A stretch of DNA of 60,123 bases from Haplomitrium mnioides (taxonomy: Eukaryota; Marchantiophyta; Haplomitriopsida; Calobryales): contig JBNGIS010019475.1 of NCBI GenBank assembly GCA_049999725.1, positions 1-60,123 on the forward strand, read 5' to 3'. Within the stretch, counting starts at the first letter, position 1; each line of letters begins with the position of its first letter. The notes beneath the pieces were generated by a model. It ran no database searches and was not told the DNA's origin. It saw only the letters and a list, made by a program, of their open reading frames with translations. Below are positions 10,675 through 22,371 of the stretch, in pieces. The translations under genes and the position numbers were made by a program.

Positions 10675-11000
10675 TTATCGATGATGACGACTTGTCATAT
10701 TATCCAAGTGGATTGATTGCAACAAGGGATTGTGATCAGTGCGCATAAGTACATACTTTCCTAAAAGATAGTGTCTCCAAACTTTGGTAGCATAAACCAT
10801 TGCCAATTGCTCTCTATCCCTTGCAGAATGATTTCTCTCCGTTGCATTAAGTCGATGTGACACAAAGACAATCGGATGAAGTCCATCTTCAAACTCTTGT
10901 TGTAACACTACTCCAATAGCAAAGTTAGAGGTATCAAAATCAACTATATAACGTGTTTTTGGGTCATACGGTTGTAGAGTTGGACGAGAAGACATCACAT
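10675..11000 (-). pseudogene. A2 RNase H
   Basis: The minus frame carries YIVDFDTSNFAIGVVLQQE (first catalytic Asp of Ty3 RNase H), HPIVFVSHRLNATERNHSA, REQLAMVYATKVWRHYLLG and LMRTDHNPL (later catalytic Asp). The domain is nearly complete over about 107 codons and begins right after the RT thumb region. Confidence 0.85.
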
Positions 11001-11850
11001 CCTTGAGTTGTTGAAATGCCTCTTGCTCTTTGGTCGTCTATTGAAACTTTCCCTCTTTGCCTAATAGATCTGTAAGCGGTGCAACAGTATGAGCGTAGTA
11101 GTAGATGAATCTTCGATGAAAACTTGCCAATCCATTGAAAGCTCTAACATCCTTTGCATCATCGAGCGTTGACCACTCTGTAATAGCCTTTTTCTTCTCG
11201 TCCTTCATCTTGATGCCATCCGCAGGCACTTTATGTCTTAGGTAAATCACCTCTTGCTTCCAAAACTCACACTTGGACTTCTTTCAATAAAACTTCCAAT
11301 TGCATAGTCTTTGGAATACTTCTTTAAAATGATCATGATGCTCAACTTCACTTTTATTAAAGATGAATATATTGTCTGAAAATACCAACATTGACTTATC
11401 CAATAAACCATTGAAAACTCGATGCATTTGATCCATGAATATTGTTGAAGCATTAGTAAGGCCAAATGTAAGAACCTTCCACTCAAAATGTCCACACTTT
11501 GTACAAAAAGTCATTTTTGGCACATCACTTGGCTTGATAGGAATTTGCCAATAACCACTTCAAAGATCCAACTTAGAAAAGAGTTGTGCACCACTCAATT
11601 GATCCAACAAATCATTAATACAAGGTAGAAGAAAGGCATTCTTCACTGTTTGATTGTTCAAGCCTCGATAATCTGTACAAAGACAAAAGCCACCATTCTT
11701 CTTTGGCACAAAGAATACCAAAGCAACTCAAGGCCAAGTACTATGTTGAATGAAATTCTTCTCCACAATATTTGTCAATGTCTTTTGAAGCTCCTCTATT
11801 TCTTGCAGTGATAACCGATATACAAGTCGATTATAAGGAGGACTTTCTCA
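11001..11850 (-). pseudogene. A2 reverse transcriptase, active site altered
   Basis: Visible RT landmarks are KNGGFCLCTDYRGLNNQT-like sequence near 11640-11700, TFCTKCGHFEWKVLTFGLTN, the active-site strand, and GLASFHRRFI with LGKEGKFQ at the end. The active-site strand reads FSDNIFIF instead of the usual FLDDILIF, so the second catalytic Asp is Asn (codon 11371-11373). Three frames are needed to follow the domain. The G relic at 58955-60123 keeps FLDDILIF in the same family. Confidence 0.8.
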
Positions 11851-12613
11851 TATCAACGCAATCGGAAAAGACATTCCACGATCATGTGGTAACTCTTTTG
11901 GCAAATCCTTTGAAAATATATCTGCAAACTCCTTCAAAATATCATCTATCATTGAGGCAAGTACACTTTTTCCTCCCTCCTTACTTAAGTCCATGATGGG
12001 CTTGATCCAAACAACAAAGATAGACAACTCTTGCTCCATTGAACTAACATATTGAACTGATTTAGGCTTCTTTACCAATGGTGTCAAACATCCCAAAAGA
12101 AATTTTTTACCTTGTAAGGTAACTTAAATCTGTCGCTTTGCCCAATCAAATTGAACGGATCGATCTTCAAGCCAAGACAATCCTAAAATGATGTCATTTT
12201 GTACAAGTGCAATAACAAATTTGCATAGATTCCACGTACTCTTTTCCAATCCTTAGAAGGAATGGCTTTTGAGAGCAAAACACGTCATGTTTTTGGCCAT
12301 CAGCCATAGTCACAACACTCCCCTTGATAGATCTAAATTTTTCTTTGATTTTGTTAGCAAAACGTAATCAGAACTCCACTATCCACCAACATTCTACAAG
12401 ATTGCTCCTCAATCATACCATCAAGATGGAACAAAGTACCTTGAATTCTTGTCAAAGTTTTAATTCTATTAGAGCTTGCAAAGTTTTGAGTACATTGCTT
12501 GAATAGTTGAGGATGCAACATAGCTTCTATAGCAATAAGTAATGAGTCATGCCTCTTCACTATACACATTGCTTCTTCTAATTGAGTAAGCTCTCTCATA
12601 GCAACTTCTATTC
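11848..12613 (-). pseudogene. A2 gag end, protease and linker
   Basis: From 12613 down the frame reads RIEVAMRELTQLEEAM and continues to a protease start with GTLFHLDGMIEEQSCRMLVD and the aspartic protease triad DSG. The linker to RT includes a DDILKEFADIFSKDLPKEL block. The frame entering at 12613 is the direct continuation of the gag frame that stops at 23898. Confidence 0.8.
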
Positions 12614-12618
12614 TCGTG
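12614..12618. other. left target-site duplication of B, TCGTG
   Basis: TCGTG directly precedes the left LTR of B. The same five bases follow the right LTR at 23893-23897. Confidence 0.9.
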
Positions 12619-14680
12619 TGTTAGCCTGGTCTCCTTGTTGCTATGTCAAAAACAATCCAAAGCAACCCTTCGAGTGTTGATATTTAGTTGATACGGGACT
12701 CTTCTTGATGGGAGGGACCTAAAATTGTGAACTTGAATGATAGAAGAGGTGCAGGACTATGAATCTAAACCTAGGGAAAATCTAGACTCTGTAGTTCAGA
12801 TCTACCCTTGACATTCAGACCTAGAGTATAGAGGTTTGACCCTCTTTGGCTTTCCCCAACCCAACCCCAAGCACTCCCCTTGCTGAAACTCAGAAGTGTT
12901 GGACCTGGATTGAGGGCTTGAGCTCTCTTTTGAGGTCAGACCAACCAGCCTTGAACTTTGTTTTCCAGATCTGGAATTCAGATATGAACCACTTCCATCC
13001 CTACACAATCCTACACTACCACATGCAATATACAAGCTCAATAGTTTCTGTAATTTCTCTTTATTGCAAGACTTGAAATCCACTTTAGACTTGATTTTCT
13101 AAAATCACTATGGCAGTCTTAAAATCTACCTACATCCATATAAATCTGAAAACTTGATAGCACCTCTGCCCTTTACATGCACATGACGCACACCCTTACA
13201 GTTCAACCAAGGGTTTGCAAGCTAATAGTTGTAAGCTAGGTAGTTTCACTTTTGCTGCCGAAAGGTCATCAATGTTTCACATCCAAATGACAAGGAAGTT
13301 GTAGATTTTACTTCCACAACTAGAAGACAACTCTTACAAATGTTGGACCTCACTCCACACCTTAGACAATCAGCCCCAAACTTCACTAGATTTGCTCCAT
13401 CAAACATGTACAACTATGGCTGGAAATTGACACCCACTTGAAAAAGATGATATATTAGCCTCTCATGCAAGAGACCTTGAATTCAGACCCAAATCCTCAC
13501 CAAGCTCACCCCTGTATCAAGGATTGGCCTTGGGCTGCCATTGTTTGCTCAAACAACCAAAAGAAACACAAGCAAGCTCTCATACTCACCTTGTGATCTC
13601 AATTGAATCCCAACCTATATGGATTCCTTAGAAAGATTGCTCTTGAAGCTCGAAGCACCCCTTGGGTGATTGATCCACTTGCTACTTCCCAGTTCTTCTT
13701 AACACCCCAACATCAAATTCTATTGTAGCCTAGTCCACTCAATCTGCATGTCACTCTTCCTCCTTCAATCTGTAATATCCAGTCCACCTCCACACATATC
13801 CACTCTTCTCTAGCCTCTCTCTGCTGCTCTAAACTCAAAACTCAAACAATGTACCTTGAACTCCCCATTGTGGTCACATTTGACCTCCCCAATAAACGCA
13901 TCTCCATCATAGATCACAAAAAATCATCGAGGGCTGCCAACAAATGGTGCTTCCTTAACATTGTAGATCTATTTCTCAAATTAGATCTATTCCTCAAATT
14001 AGCCATGTTATGTTTTTCTTGTTCTCCTCTTTCCAACGCATGTTTGTGCAGGTTAAACGGAGTAGTGTAGCCTCTACAACTCCCCCCGACATCGGTGCTG
14101 CCCAAATCCCTAAAATTACAAGGAGTCAATTACTCAACAGCTAATATCTCACTTTGTACATAGAATTAGAATGAGTACTTGGTGTCATTAGAACCGACTT
14201 GATCTCTTCTTTCCAATGCATGTCTGTTCACCTTGAATGGATCAGTTTGGGCTCTAACATTCCCCTCGACATAAATGGCTGCCCAAATCTCTAAAACTAT
14301 GTAGCAATGATTGTTCGACTGCTGATATCTCCCTTGTTACAAAGAACTAGACCGCATACTTGGTGTCGTTAGAACCGCCTCAACCTCCTCTTCCCAATGC
14401 ATGCCTGCACAGCCTAAGTAGATCATTTTTCTGTGTCAATTATCCTCTGAACTATCGTTTATTTCCCATGTTCCAAACTCCTCTTCGGCATTTAATTCCA
14501 ATAGAGAAATTAGTGATAGGGATAGCAAGGTTAGAGGCTAGACTTGGCCTTCACATTAAGGTAGCTTTGCTCTTCTATTGTGGATTAGACTTATGCTCCA
14601 GAGGTTTTGACGTGTTTAAACACACTAAAAACCGAAAAAGTCCGCCATTCTTGTCATACCAAACAAATTCCATGCTAATA
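12619..14680 (-). repeat. B 3' LTR (left copy)
   Basis: Begins TGTTAGCCTGGTCTCC and ends CATGCTAATA. It aligns throughout with the right copy, including GGGAGGGAC, AACTTGAATGATAGAAGAGG and CTTGTCATACCAAACAAA. The protein-like frames inside it are not conserved and are not called. Confidence 0.9.
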
Positions 14681-14683
14681 TAA

Positions 14684-15202
14684 TGTAACAGTCACTAACT
14701 TTAGTAAGCAACAACTAAAAATAGCAACAACTATATCTAGAAAGCCATTATTAAGTTAGAGTATCAAAAAATAAGTGTTATTATAGAGAGAGTGACACGT
14801 GGTAAAAAGAGCGAAAGTCAACGAATTAAAGTGAAAGAAAGGCCACTTTAGAAGAGGATAAGAACTCGTGGCAAGCGGAGGATTAAAGCAAATAGAAGGT
14901 TCTAAGATAAGGACACGTGACAAAAGAAGAACTAAAGAGAAATGGATGGTTCTAAAGAAAAAAACACTTGGTAGAAGGAGAATAAAAGTAAAGGGTGGTC
15001 CAATTAGAGGAGGATAGAAAAAGAATCAATGGAGTTTCGCCACCTATGTAAGCAAAGTGTTTTTCACTTAGTATATAAAGATGGGAGAGGGCCTTGTTGG
15101 GCATTTCTTACCTTGTGGGTTCTTGAAGTTCTTTATGCACTACTCTTGTATGTGTTGTGCTTGTGTTAATTTTGGTGTGTGATGTATGTGTGTAGTATTA
15201 CA
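14684..15202 (+). repeat. C 5' LTR
   Basis: TGTAACAGTCACTAAC to GTAGTATTACA, 519 bp. It contains repeated GACACGTGG-type words and a TATA stretch (TAGTATATAAAGA, about 15069-15081). Confidence 0.9.
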
Positions 15203-15220
15203 AATGGTGTCAGAGTTTGG
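15203..15220 (+). other. C primer-binding site
   Basis: TGGTGTCAGAGTTTGG (15205-15220) follows the LTR by two bases. It matches the initiator-Met tRNA site TGGTATCAGAGC with changes. Confidence 0.65.
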
Positions 15221-15848
15221 TCTTCTCTAAAGAAGTGTAGATTACCCCTCTTTGGAGAAGCACTAAAGACCTCTTAGAGTAGTGGAATCTCCACTTTGCA
15301 TGAACTCCAAGAGAGTTGAACTTTTAAGTTTTCATGAATAAAGAATAGCGAATATCCTATTTTTTATAAATGAAGATAAGAAGTTTGACTTGATGCTATG
15401 ATAGCTAATGGATAGAGGAGCATTTGTACCTCCTAGAATTCCTCTATTAAATCCCTTTAACATTGACAAACATTTCTTTCATCAATTTTTAGTGTATAAT
15501 TTTGGAGATGATTCTATGGTTTTTGTAATGGAATCAAGAGAGTATGTTATCTTACCTGTAGTAAATTATGGTATTACATGGGAGTGTTTTATTTGTGTTT
15601 TATAATAGATAGAAAATAGATTTGAACCAAGCTCCTCTAAACAAGTTCAACTCCAAGTGTGACATTTCTATTCGAGTAACGCCTAAATAAACACAACGAG
15701 ATTTTCTTATTCATAAGTTTGGAGAGAGTTTTTGTGACTTAGTGTTAGCCTCGATTAAACCTTTTATTTTACCTATTCTACATAATTGGAATGTGTATAT
15801 ATTTGTTTTTGTATAAGTCGCTCATAGCTAAGTTGTGACAGAAAAACC
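15221..15848 (+). other. C 5' leader
   Basis: Leader between primer site and gag. Part of it (15408-15845) is also found reversed in D (about 38640-39110), including a short open frame (MDRGAFVPPRIPLLNPFNID). Its conservation in both elements is expected from shared ancestry. No function is recognised. Confidence 0.5.
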
Positions 15849-16730
15849 ATGAAGTCAAACTCTTGCAATCTGGAAAGAGGAGCTTGGATGATGGCAAAGT
15901 TGGAGGAGCTTCAAGCACGTCTCAGAGCAAGTCAACAACAAACAAACATGTTGATGGGAGAGATGGTGAAAATACGACTACAACAAGAGAATGGAGAAGG
16001 AAGTCGAGAAACATTGCTACAAAAGATGAGCAAGTCGTGTAAAGTGGAGCTTTATGGAGGAAGTCGCATGGTTGGTATTGTAGAGGGGTGGGTTTATCAA
16101 ATGGAGCTTCATATGTCATACTATTTGCATGCTTCAGATTTGGAGAAAGGATTATTTGTAAGGTCATTTTTAACTAAGCATGCATCGATTTGGCTACAAG
16201 GATGGGAGTGGCAAAAGAATGCACGAGGAGAACAACTCTTGTGGAGCACTCTAAAAGAAGGTTTACTACAAAACTTCAAAGCCGTAGACTCTATTTTAAC
16301 TACAAGAACCAAGCTTTGGGAGTTAGAGCAACAAGGAAGCATTGCAAGATATATTGAACAGTTTCGGAACCTACAAGTTCAAATTGAGAATATGAGTTCA
16401 ATTGAGGCCCTTGACAAATTTCTACAAGGATTGAAGAGAAAGATTCGGGAGGAAGTCATAATATGCAACCCAAAAGATGTTAATGAAGCCATATCGTTTG
16501 TATAGAGAATTGAAGGAACACTATGGATTGTGCAAATAGGAGGGAATTATAGCCCCACACCTATGGAGTTAGGAAATATAAGAAGGAAAGACTTCAATCG
16601 TCCAAATCACCAACAAAAAGGGCCACAAAATACTACGGATAGAAGGATGGAGAAGATGTGAGAAACTAGAACATGCTACAATTGTGGACGAATAGGACAC
16701 ATTGCACCAAATTGCAGAGCGCTACGACAC
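15849..16730 (+). pseudogene. C gag with CCHC zinc knuckle
   Basis: An open frame of 218 codons from ATG 15849 has an N-terminal coiled-coil-like stretch (KLEELQARLRASQQQTNML), then the retrotransposon gag core: VEGWVYQMELHMSYY, KGLFVRSFLTKHASIWLQGW, LLWSTLKEGLLQNF and GSIARYIEQFRNL. A TAG at 16503 interrupts it. The zinc knuckle follows at about 16675-16715 (CYNCGRIGHIAPNC, CX2CX4HX4C). This protein would form the particle and bind the RNA. Confidence 0.85.
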
Positions 16731-16789
16731 AATCAAGGGCGAGTGTTTCGATGACCTCTTCACAATATCAACAATGAAGAAGACCACGA

Positions 16790-17220
16790 ATGCCAGGAAA
16801 ACGATACGCATCAGTAAAAAGACCTCGTGATTTTGTTGGGATGAAGAAGAAAAGCGAGGGAAAAAGTCAACAAAATCGAAAATGTCAGGTAGAAAAACAA
16901 AAAAATGGAGGACTGATTGTGGTGGATGGGTGGATGGAAGGATCTCCAATAAGGGTTTTGGTGGATTCTAGAGTAGAAGAAAATTATTTATCACGAGCAA
17001 CGGTATTAAAGTTGAAGTTACCCCTTGAGGAAGAAGACCACAAGGTAGTTGAAATGGAAAACGGACAAAACGAGCCAATTGGAAGATTGTCTCAAAGTAT
17101 ATCGTTACATATATGCAACTGTCAAGAAGAGCTCGAATGGAAAATCACAACATTGGCAAGATATGATGCTATTCTGGGAATAAAGTGGTTGAGAAGACAT
17201 AACCCACAAGTGGATCGGTG
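16790..17220 (+). pseudogene. C aspartic protease, active site altered
   Basis: The frame reads GWMEGSPIRVLVDSRVEENY where sister element D has LVDSGAEENY. The catalytic DSG is therefore DSR (GGA to AGA) and the next Ala is Val (GCA to GTA). Downstream ARYDAILGIKWLRRHNPQ is the normal end of the domain. Confidence 0.8.
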
Positions 17221-17299
17221 AAAGAAGACCCTTATAACACCTCAATGGAAGATTTGAGGAGATCGTGTACGATCTTATTCAAGGAAACTACCTCTATAT

Positions 17300-18154
17300 G
17301 TGATTGGAGCAAAGTCAATAAAGAGACAAGATGTGGTATTTTTGGGACTCATACGTGAGGTTAAAATTGATAAGGAAGACTCCAAGCATAAAGTACCACA
17401 TGAACTTCAAGGGGTTTTGAGAGAATTTCACGATGTTTTACCCAACAATTTACCTCTTCGTTTGCCGCCTAAGCGATCTATTGATCATAAGATTGAGGTT
17501 GTTCCAAGAAGTACTCCATCGTGTAAGGCACCATATCATTTGCCTCCTCATGAATTGGAAGAATGCAAAACTCAAATCACTGAACTATTAGAGAAAGGAT
17601 TTATTCAGCCAAACATCTCTCCTTATGGTGCATTAGTGTTATTTGTAAAAAAGAAAGACGAGAGTATGAGGATGTGTATCGACTATCAAGCCCTCAACCA
17701 ACAAACAGTGAAAAATAAATACTCATTAACAAGAATGGACAAATAAATAAACAAGAATTTATTTGACCAACTTCAAGGAGCAAACTACTTTACCAAGTTG
17801 GATTTGAGAAGTAGATGCAACCAAATCCGAATTGCAAAGGGTGACATGCAGAAGATAGCATTTCAAAGTCGATATAGGCATTTTGAATATCTCGTTATGC
17901 CATTTGGATTAACTAATGCTCATGCAACCTTTATAAGCCTAATGAATGATATTTTTCGATCTTTTTTGGATAAGTTTATTATTTTTTTCTTGGATGATAT
18001 TCTTATTTATAGAAAAAATCTTCATGAACATCAACAACACCTTTGTATGGTATTGAAGGTACTTCGAGACCACAAACTATATGTTAAGATGTCGAAATGT
18101 GAAATTGGCAAAAGAGAAGTTGATTATTTAGGTCATCGGGTGAGTGCAGCATGA
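17300..18154 (+). pseudogene. C reverse transcriptase
   Basis: Two frames separated by a TAA near 17745 carry all RT blocks: [65 protein letters not shown] and the active site FFLDDILIY (Asp pair at about 17993-17998). The frame ends with EIGKREVDYLGHRVSAA and a stop. Apart from the stops the catalytic core is intact. Confidence 0.85.
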
Positions 18155-18861
18155 ATTTACATCATGGATGAGAAAGTGGAGGCCATTCAAAACTAGAAAG
18201 CTTCTAGTGATCAAACACAACTGCGAGGATTTTTTGGGCTAATTGGGTTTTATTGTCGATTTGTGAAAGGTTTTGCACAAATAAGAGAACCCTTGACCAA
18301 TTTGCTCAAGAAAAATCATACATGGATATGGGGAGCTGCAAAAAAATTGGCATTCCAATCATTGAAGAAATCACTTCTTCATGCTCCTATTCTCAAATGG
18401 TATGACTCTAAACGACCAATAAAACTTTCAGTTGATGCATCGAGAAAAGCTATAGGCGGGGTTTTGCAACAAGAATGAGAGGATGGCTGGCATCCGATTG
18501 CTTTCTTCTCTAGAAAGTTAAGTAATACAGAGCAAAATTATCATACCACGGAGCGAGAGGAGCTAGCGATCGTGTTACCTACCACCCTGAATTTGATGGT
18601 CAAACAGAACGGGCCAATCGTACAATTGAAGATATGTTGCGAGCATTTACTTTGGAAGAACAAATGGAATGGGATTGGCTACTACCTCTTGTCGAGTTTT
18701 CTTACAATAACTCTATCAACAATTCTACAAAAGCCACACCTTTTTCTTTAATGTATGGTGAGCATCCAACCACGATCTCTAGTCTTCACTCGGCCTCACC
18801 GCCCACCTCCAAGAGTCCAGTTGCTTATGATTTTCTTCATCTTCTACACTACGGTATTTGA
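18155..18861 (+). pseudogene. C RNase H fused to the integrase tail by a deletion
   Basis: The RNase H start is present (PIKLSVDASRKAIGGVLQQE, then a TGA, then HPIAFFSRKLSNTEQNYHTT). At about 18582 the reading ELAIV jumps straight to YHPEFDGQTERANRTIEDML of the integrase core. Compared with D, about 0.88 kb is gone, including the rest of RNase H, the integrase zinc domain and both core aspartates. The part after the join runs to MYGEHPTTISSLHS. Confidence 0.85.
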
Positions 18862-19395
18862 CAAGCCAAGGCAAACCTTGAAGTGGCTCGTAATCGTCAA
18901 AAGCAATATCCTAATGCTCATCGACGGGAGGTGACTTTTGTTGTAGGTGACCAAGTCTGACTATTCACTTCCAATCTTCCTTTGCTTCATTCTCATAAGC
19001 TTAGTACCCGCTTTATTGGCCTTTTTTCTATCTCTGCTCATATTGGTGAAGTGGCATATCAATTGGTTTTACCCTCTCACATGAAGATTCATCCAGTCTT
19101 TCATGTCTCTTTATTGCGAGCTTTTGTTCCTTTTTCTTTCTCTTTTTTAAGTTCCCAAGAACCCTCTCCACCGCTTGAACTTATTGATGGTCTTGAAGAG
19201 TTTGAGGTGGAACAACTCTTGAAGAAATATACACGGCGTCGTGGCCATTATAAGATTGTGGAATATTTGGTTTGTTGGAAAGGCTACCCACTTTATGAAG
19301 CTACTTCGGAGCCCTTGGAGAATTTGGCTAACACATCTGCGTTTGTTCACTCTTTTGAGACCTCTCTTACTTGCAACGAGGATGTTGTTTCTTAA
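18862..19395 (+). pseudogene. C integrase C-terminus and chromodomain
   Basis: Contains HSHKLSTRFIGLFSISAHIG, HMKIHPVFHVSLLRAF and then the chromodomain FEVEQLLKKYTRRRGHYKIV, YLVCWKGYPLYEATSEPLEN. The family consensus has Trp in ATWEP; here TCG encodes Ser (19306-19308). Chromodomains steer chromoviruses to heterochromatin. The frame ends with a stop just before the purine-rich AAAAAGAGGGAGGAT and the 3' LTR. Confidence 0.85.
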
Positions 19396-19408
19396 AAAGA
19401 GGGAGGAT

Positions 19409-19946
19409 TGTAACGATCACTAACTTTAGTAAGCAACAACTAAAAATAACGACAACTATATCTAAAAAACCATTACTAAGTTAGAGTATCAAAAAGTGAG
19501 TGCTATTATAGAGAGAGTAACACATGGCAAGAGGAGCAAAAGTCAACGAATTAAAGTGAAAGAAATGCCACTTTAGAAGAGGATAAGAACACATGACAAG
19601 CAGAGGATTAAAGCAAATAGAAGGTTCTAAGATAATGACACATGACAAAAGAAGAACTAAAGAGAAATGGAAGGTTCTAAAGATAATGACACGTGGCAAA
19701 AGGAGAATAAAAGTAAATGGTGGTCCAATCAATAAGAGAGAAAAGAGCGTGGTCCAATTAGAGGAGGATAGAAAAGGAACCAATGGGGTTTCGCCACCTA
19801 TGTAAGCAAAGTGCTTTTCACTTAGTATATAAAGAAGGGAGAGGGCGTTGTTAGGCAAGTCTTACCTTGTGGGTTTTTGAAGTTCTTTATGCACTACTCT
19901 TGTATCTATTGTGCTTGTGCTAATTTTGGTGTGTGATGTATGTGTA
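19409..19946 (+). repeat. C 3' LTR, truncated at its end
   Basis: Begins TGTAACGATCACTAAC and ends at ATGTATGTGTA. It aligns with the 5' LTR along its length, with several small indels. Confidence 0.9.
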
Positions 19947-20374
19947 TTCTCCTTTTAATTGTGGAGCGACCTCGCAAACACTCTTCATTTGCTAGGTACT
20001 ACTGCCTTCTTCTTTGGTTGCTGCTCCTTCCTCCTCTTGCTGGCTGCTAGTAGTGTCATATAAAAACTCAACTCACACAATAAAAAACTAAAAACACAAG
20101 TCCAAACAAACCAAAATTCCTACACTAACAAGTTGGATGACTCTTACTTGGATCCCATACAAAGGTTGAGTCATCATATTCTGGTTTAAGCTGGATGCTT
20201 GGCCAGATCTGCAACCCTCTTGGATGCCTTCTCCTCTTCGTCTTCTTTAGGCCACTCTGCTAGCCTTCCTCATGCCACTTTGAGGACAACACAAAAATTC
20301 CCCCCAAAGATAACCCAACAAAATAGGAAAAAAACAAAATCACTACATATAGTTGTGGTAAGAATAGAGAGGTA
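19947..20374 (-). other. B purine tract and 3' untranslated part
   Basis: On the minus strand the last bases before the C insertion are AATTAAAAGGAGAA, a fair polypurine tract for the B 3' LTR. The rest, between the end of the B gag frame and this tract, shows no gene. Confidence 0.5.
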
Positions 20375-21741
20375 CTATGCAAGTATTGTCACTGGTGGGT
20401 AGCCCTTCAAATCCTCCTCTATGTTTGACAGACTTTCACAATGATTTAAGGTGAGCTCCTTTGAGGTGGTTGGCCACACTTTCACCTTATCTCCCACGTC
20501 CTCTACTAGATGGTGTTGAGTTTCAGCATCAGATGGTTGCTGGTCTCCAATGTTGCAACCTTCCATCTCCAATAGCCTCCGTTCTTCCACTTGATGAAGA
20601 TCCCTTTTACCTGCACATGGTGGCTGGTCCTCATAGCTGCCACTAATCGAGTCAATATTGGAGCACTCCTCTTTTAAGGCCAACTCCAAGTCTTCCCCAA
20701 TCTGGTCCTCCTCTTCAGAACTCCACTCAATAGAAGGAGTTAGCTTCCACTCCCCTTTTAAGATCGGTTCAAGGTTGGACCAGCAAAGATCCTCCTTGAA
20801 CTCTTCATGCATGGGGTGGGACTCTTCCTCCAATGTGTCCCTTGTTGGCGCAGGGTAGCTTTCTTCCTTCCCTTAGTCTTCACCTGTATAAACAAGCTCT
20901 AAGATAGAGTTTGCAACCTCTATCTCCTTGCTGAATTTCAGACCTGAATTTGGTTGAGCTGAACTAGTTTGCTTGCTGAAATCAGATCTGCAATTTGCAC
21001 TAGTTAGGATTGTTAGATCAACCTGATTAGATGTTGGTTGTGTTGCCACATATGTCAAGGATCCATTGAACTGGTCTATCTCCTGATCACACTCTTCATA
21101 TTCCCATGAAGTCCTTTGATGGTTGCTTCGTGAAGAGTGTTTCCCTCTCTTGTGCTTAGCAGCCTTTTTTGTCTTTGGGGTTGATAGCCCTCCCTCCTTA
21201 TAAGTCTCACATCTTTGGGCCTCTTGAACTACCTCCCAAAAACATGTGGGCTTGGCCACCTCCATCCAAGCTCTCTCCTTCTCCTCAATGCTGCTATGAA
21301 CCAACCAAGTAGCATATCTGACGTGGGCTGCATAAGAGTTGTAAAACCAACTCATTGAATCTGTCGAGGAAAATGAGGACTGATTCACCTCTTTTTTTTT
21401 GATCTGTTCTAGTCGGGTGAGAGTCTCACTCTGTTTGAACTCCATCAGAAACTCTGATATGAAATCTGCCCAAGTGTTTTTGGCATAATAAGGCAAAGAC
21501 TCATACTAGATGACTGCCCTTTCTTTCAACAACTTCAAGACCAGCGATGCCTTTAATGCAGCCTCACCATTGGATTCTGCCGTGCTCTCCACATTGTACA
21601 TCCATTGTTGTGGATCCTCTTCAGAAAAGCCATGAAACATTGGGTAGCTGTACCTCTGAAATCTAAAGAAGTACCCATCCATTAGTATGTCCACCCACCC
21701 TTCACATCCAAGAAAAATAATTCAGGTGGCCCCCTTTGCCA
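20375..21741 (-). pseudogene. B gag-like protein, only ORF of the element
   Basis: Segments 21694-21506, 21496-20873 and 20833-20375 share one frame, broken only by single stops near 21506 and 20873. An earlier ATG at about 21741 is possible but is followed by a TGA. The N-terminal half looks like a retrotransposon gag core (YPMFHGFSEEDPQQWMYNVE; WADFISEFLMEFKQSETLTR). A basic region follows (KTKKAAKHKRGKHSSRSNHQ). The C-terminal third is strongly acidic (EWSSEEEDQIGEDLELALKE). No CCHC knuckle and no enzyme domain is seen. The protein would have to work with enzymes from another element. The gag assignment rests on layout and weak motif resemblance. Confidence 0.65.
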
Positions 21742-21754
21742 TTGATGGCAGATT

Positions 21755-21772
21755 GTCTCGTCGTGATCACCA
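21755..21772 (-). other. candidate B primer-binding site
   Basis: On minus, TGGTGATCACGACGAGAC begins 11 nt inside the right LTR. TGG complements a tRNA CCA end. I cannot name the tRNA. Confidence 0.4.
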
Positions 21773-21783
21773 AAAAATTGCAA

Positions 21784-22335
21784 TGTCAGCTTGATCTCCT
21801 AGTTGCTAAGTCAAAAACTACCCAAAGCAACCCTTCCAACGCCGATATTTAGTAGATGAGAGACTCTTCTTGGTGGGAGGGACTTGAAATTGTGAACTTG
21901 AATGATAGAAGAGGTGTAGGACTATGAATCTAGACCCATGACAGATCTGGACTCTGTAATTCAGATCTGCCCTTGACGTTCAGACCTAGAGTATAGATGT
22001 CCAACCCTTTTTGGCTTTCTCCAACTCAACCCCAAGCACCCCCCTTGCTGAAACTCAGAGGTGTTGGACCTGGATTGAGGGCTTGAACTCTCTTTCAAGG
22101 TCATACCAACCAACCTTGAACTCTGTTTTCCAGATCTGGAATTCAGATCTAAACCAGCTCTAGCCCCACACAATTCTACACTACCACATGCAGTATACAA
22201 GCTCAATAGTTTCTTTAATTTCTCTTTATTGCAAGACCTGAAATCCACTTCAGATCTGATTTTCTAAAATCACTATGGCAGTCATAAAATCTGCCTATAT
22301 CCATATAAATCTGAAAACTTGATAGCACCTCTGCC

Positions 22336-22371
<36 letters not shown>

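Larger units (their letters stand above)
14684..19946 (+). mobile_element. C: chromovirus inserted at the 3' LTR border of B
   Basis: LTRs are 14684-15202 and 19409-19946. Gag, protease, RT, RNase H, integrase and chromodomain follow on the plus strand. C sits three bases after the end of the B 3' LTR and directly before the B purine tract (AATTAAAAGGAGAA on minus, 19947-19960). The right LTR lacks the last dozen bases present at left (GTAGTATTACA), which may explain why no clear TSD is seen. About 0.88 kb between RNase H and integrase is missing compared with sister element D. Confidence 0.85.

Noticed and set aside
12802-14683. Several frames of 60-107 codons inside the B LTR
   Set aside because: They are not open in the same frame in the partner LTR 21784-23892 over their full length, and match no family.
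16722-16949. Minus-strand frame over the C protease
   Set aside because: Shadow of the plus-strand gag/protease coding sequence.
14679-19951. A target-site duplication for C
   Set aside because: TATAA at left and TTCTC at right do not match. The right LTR end is truncated, so the duplication was probably lost.
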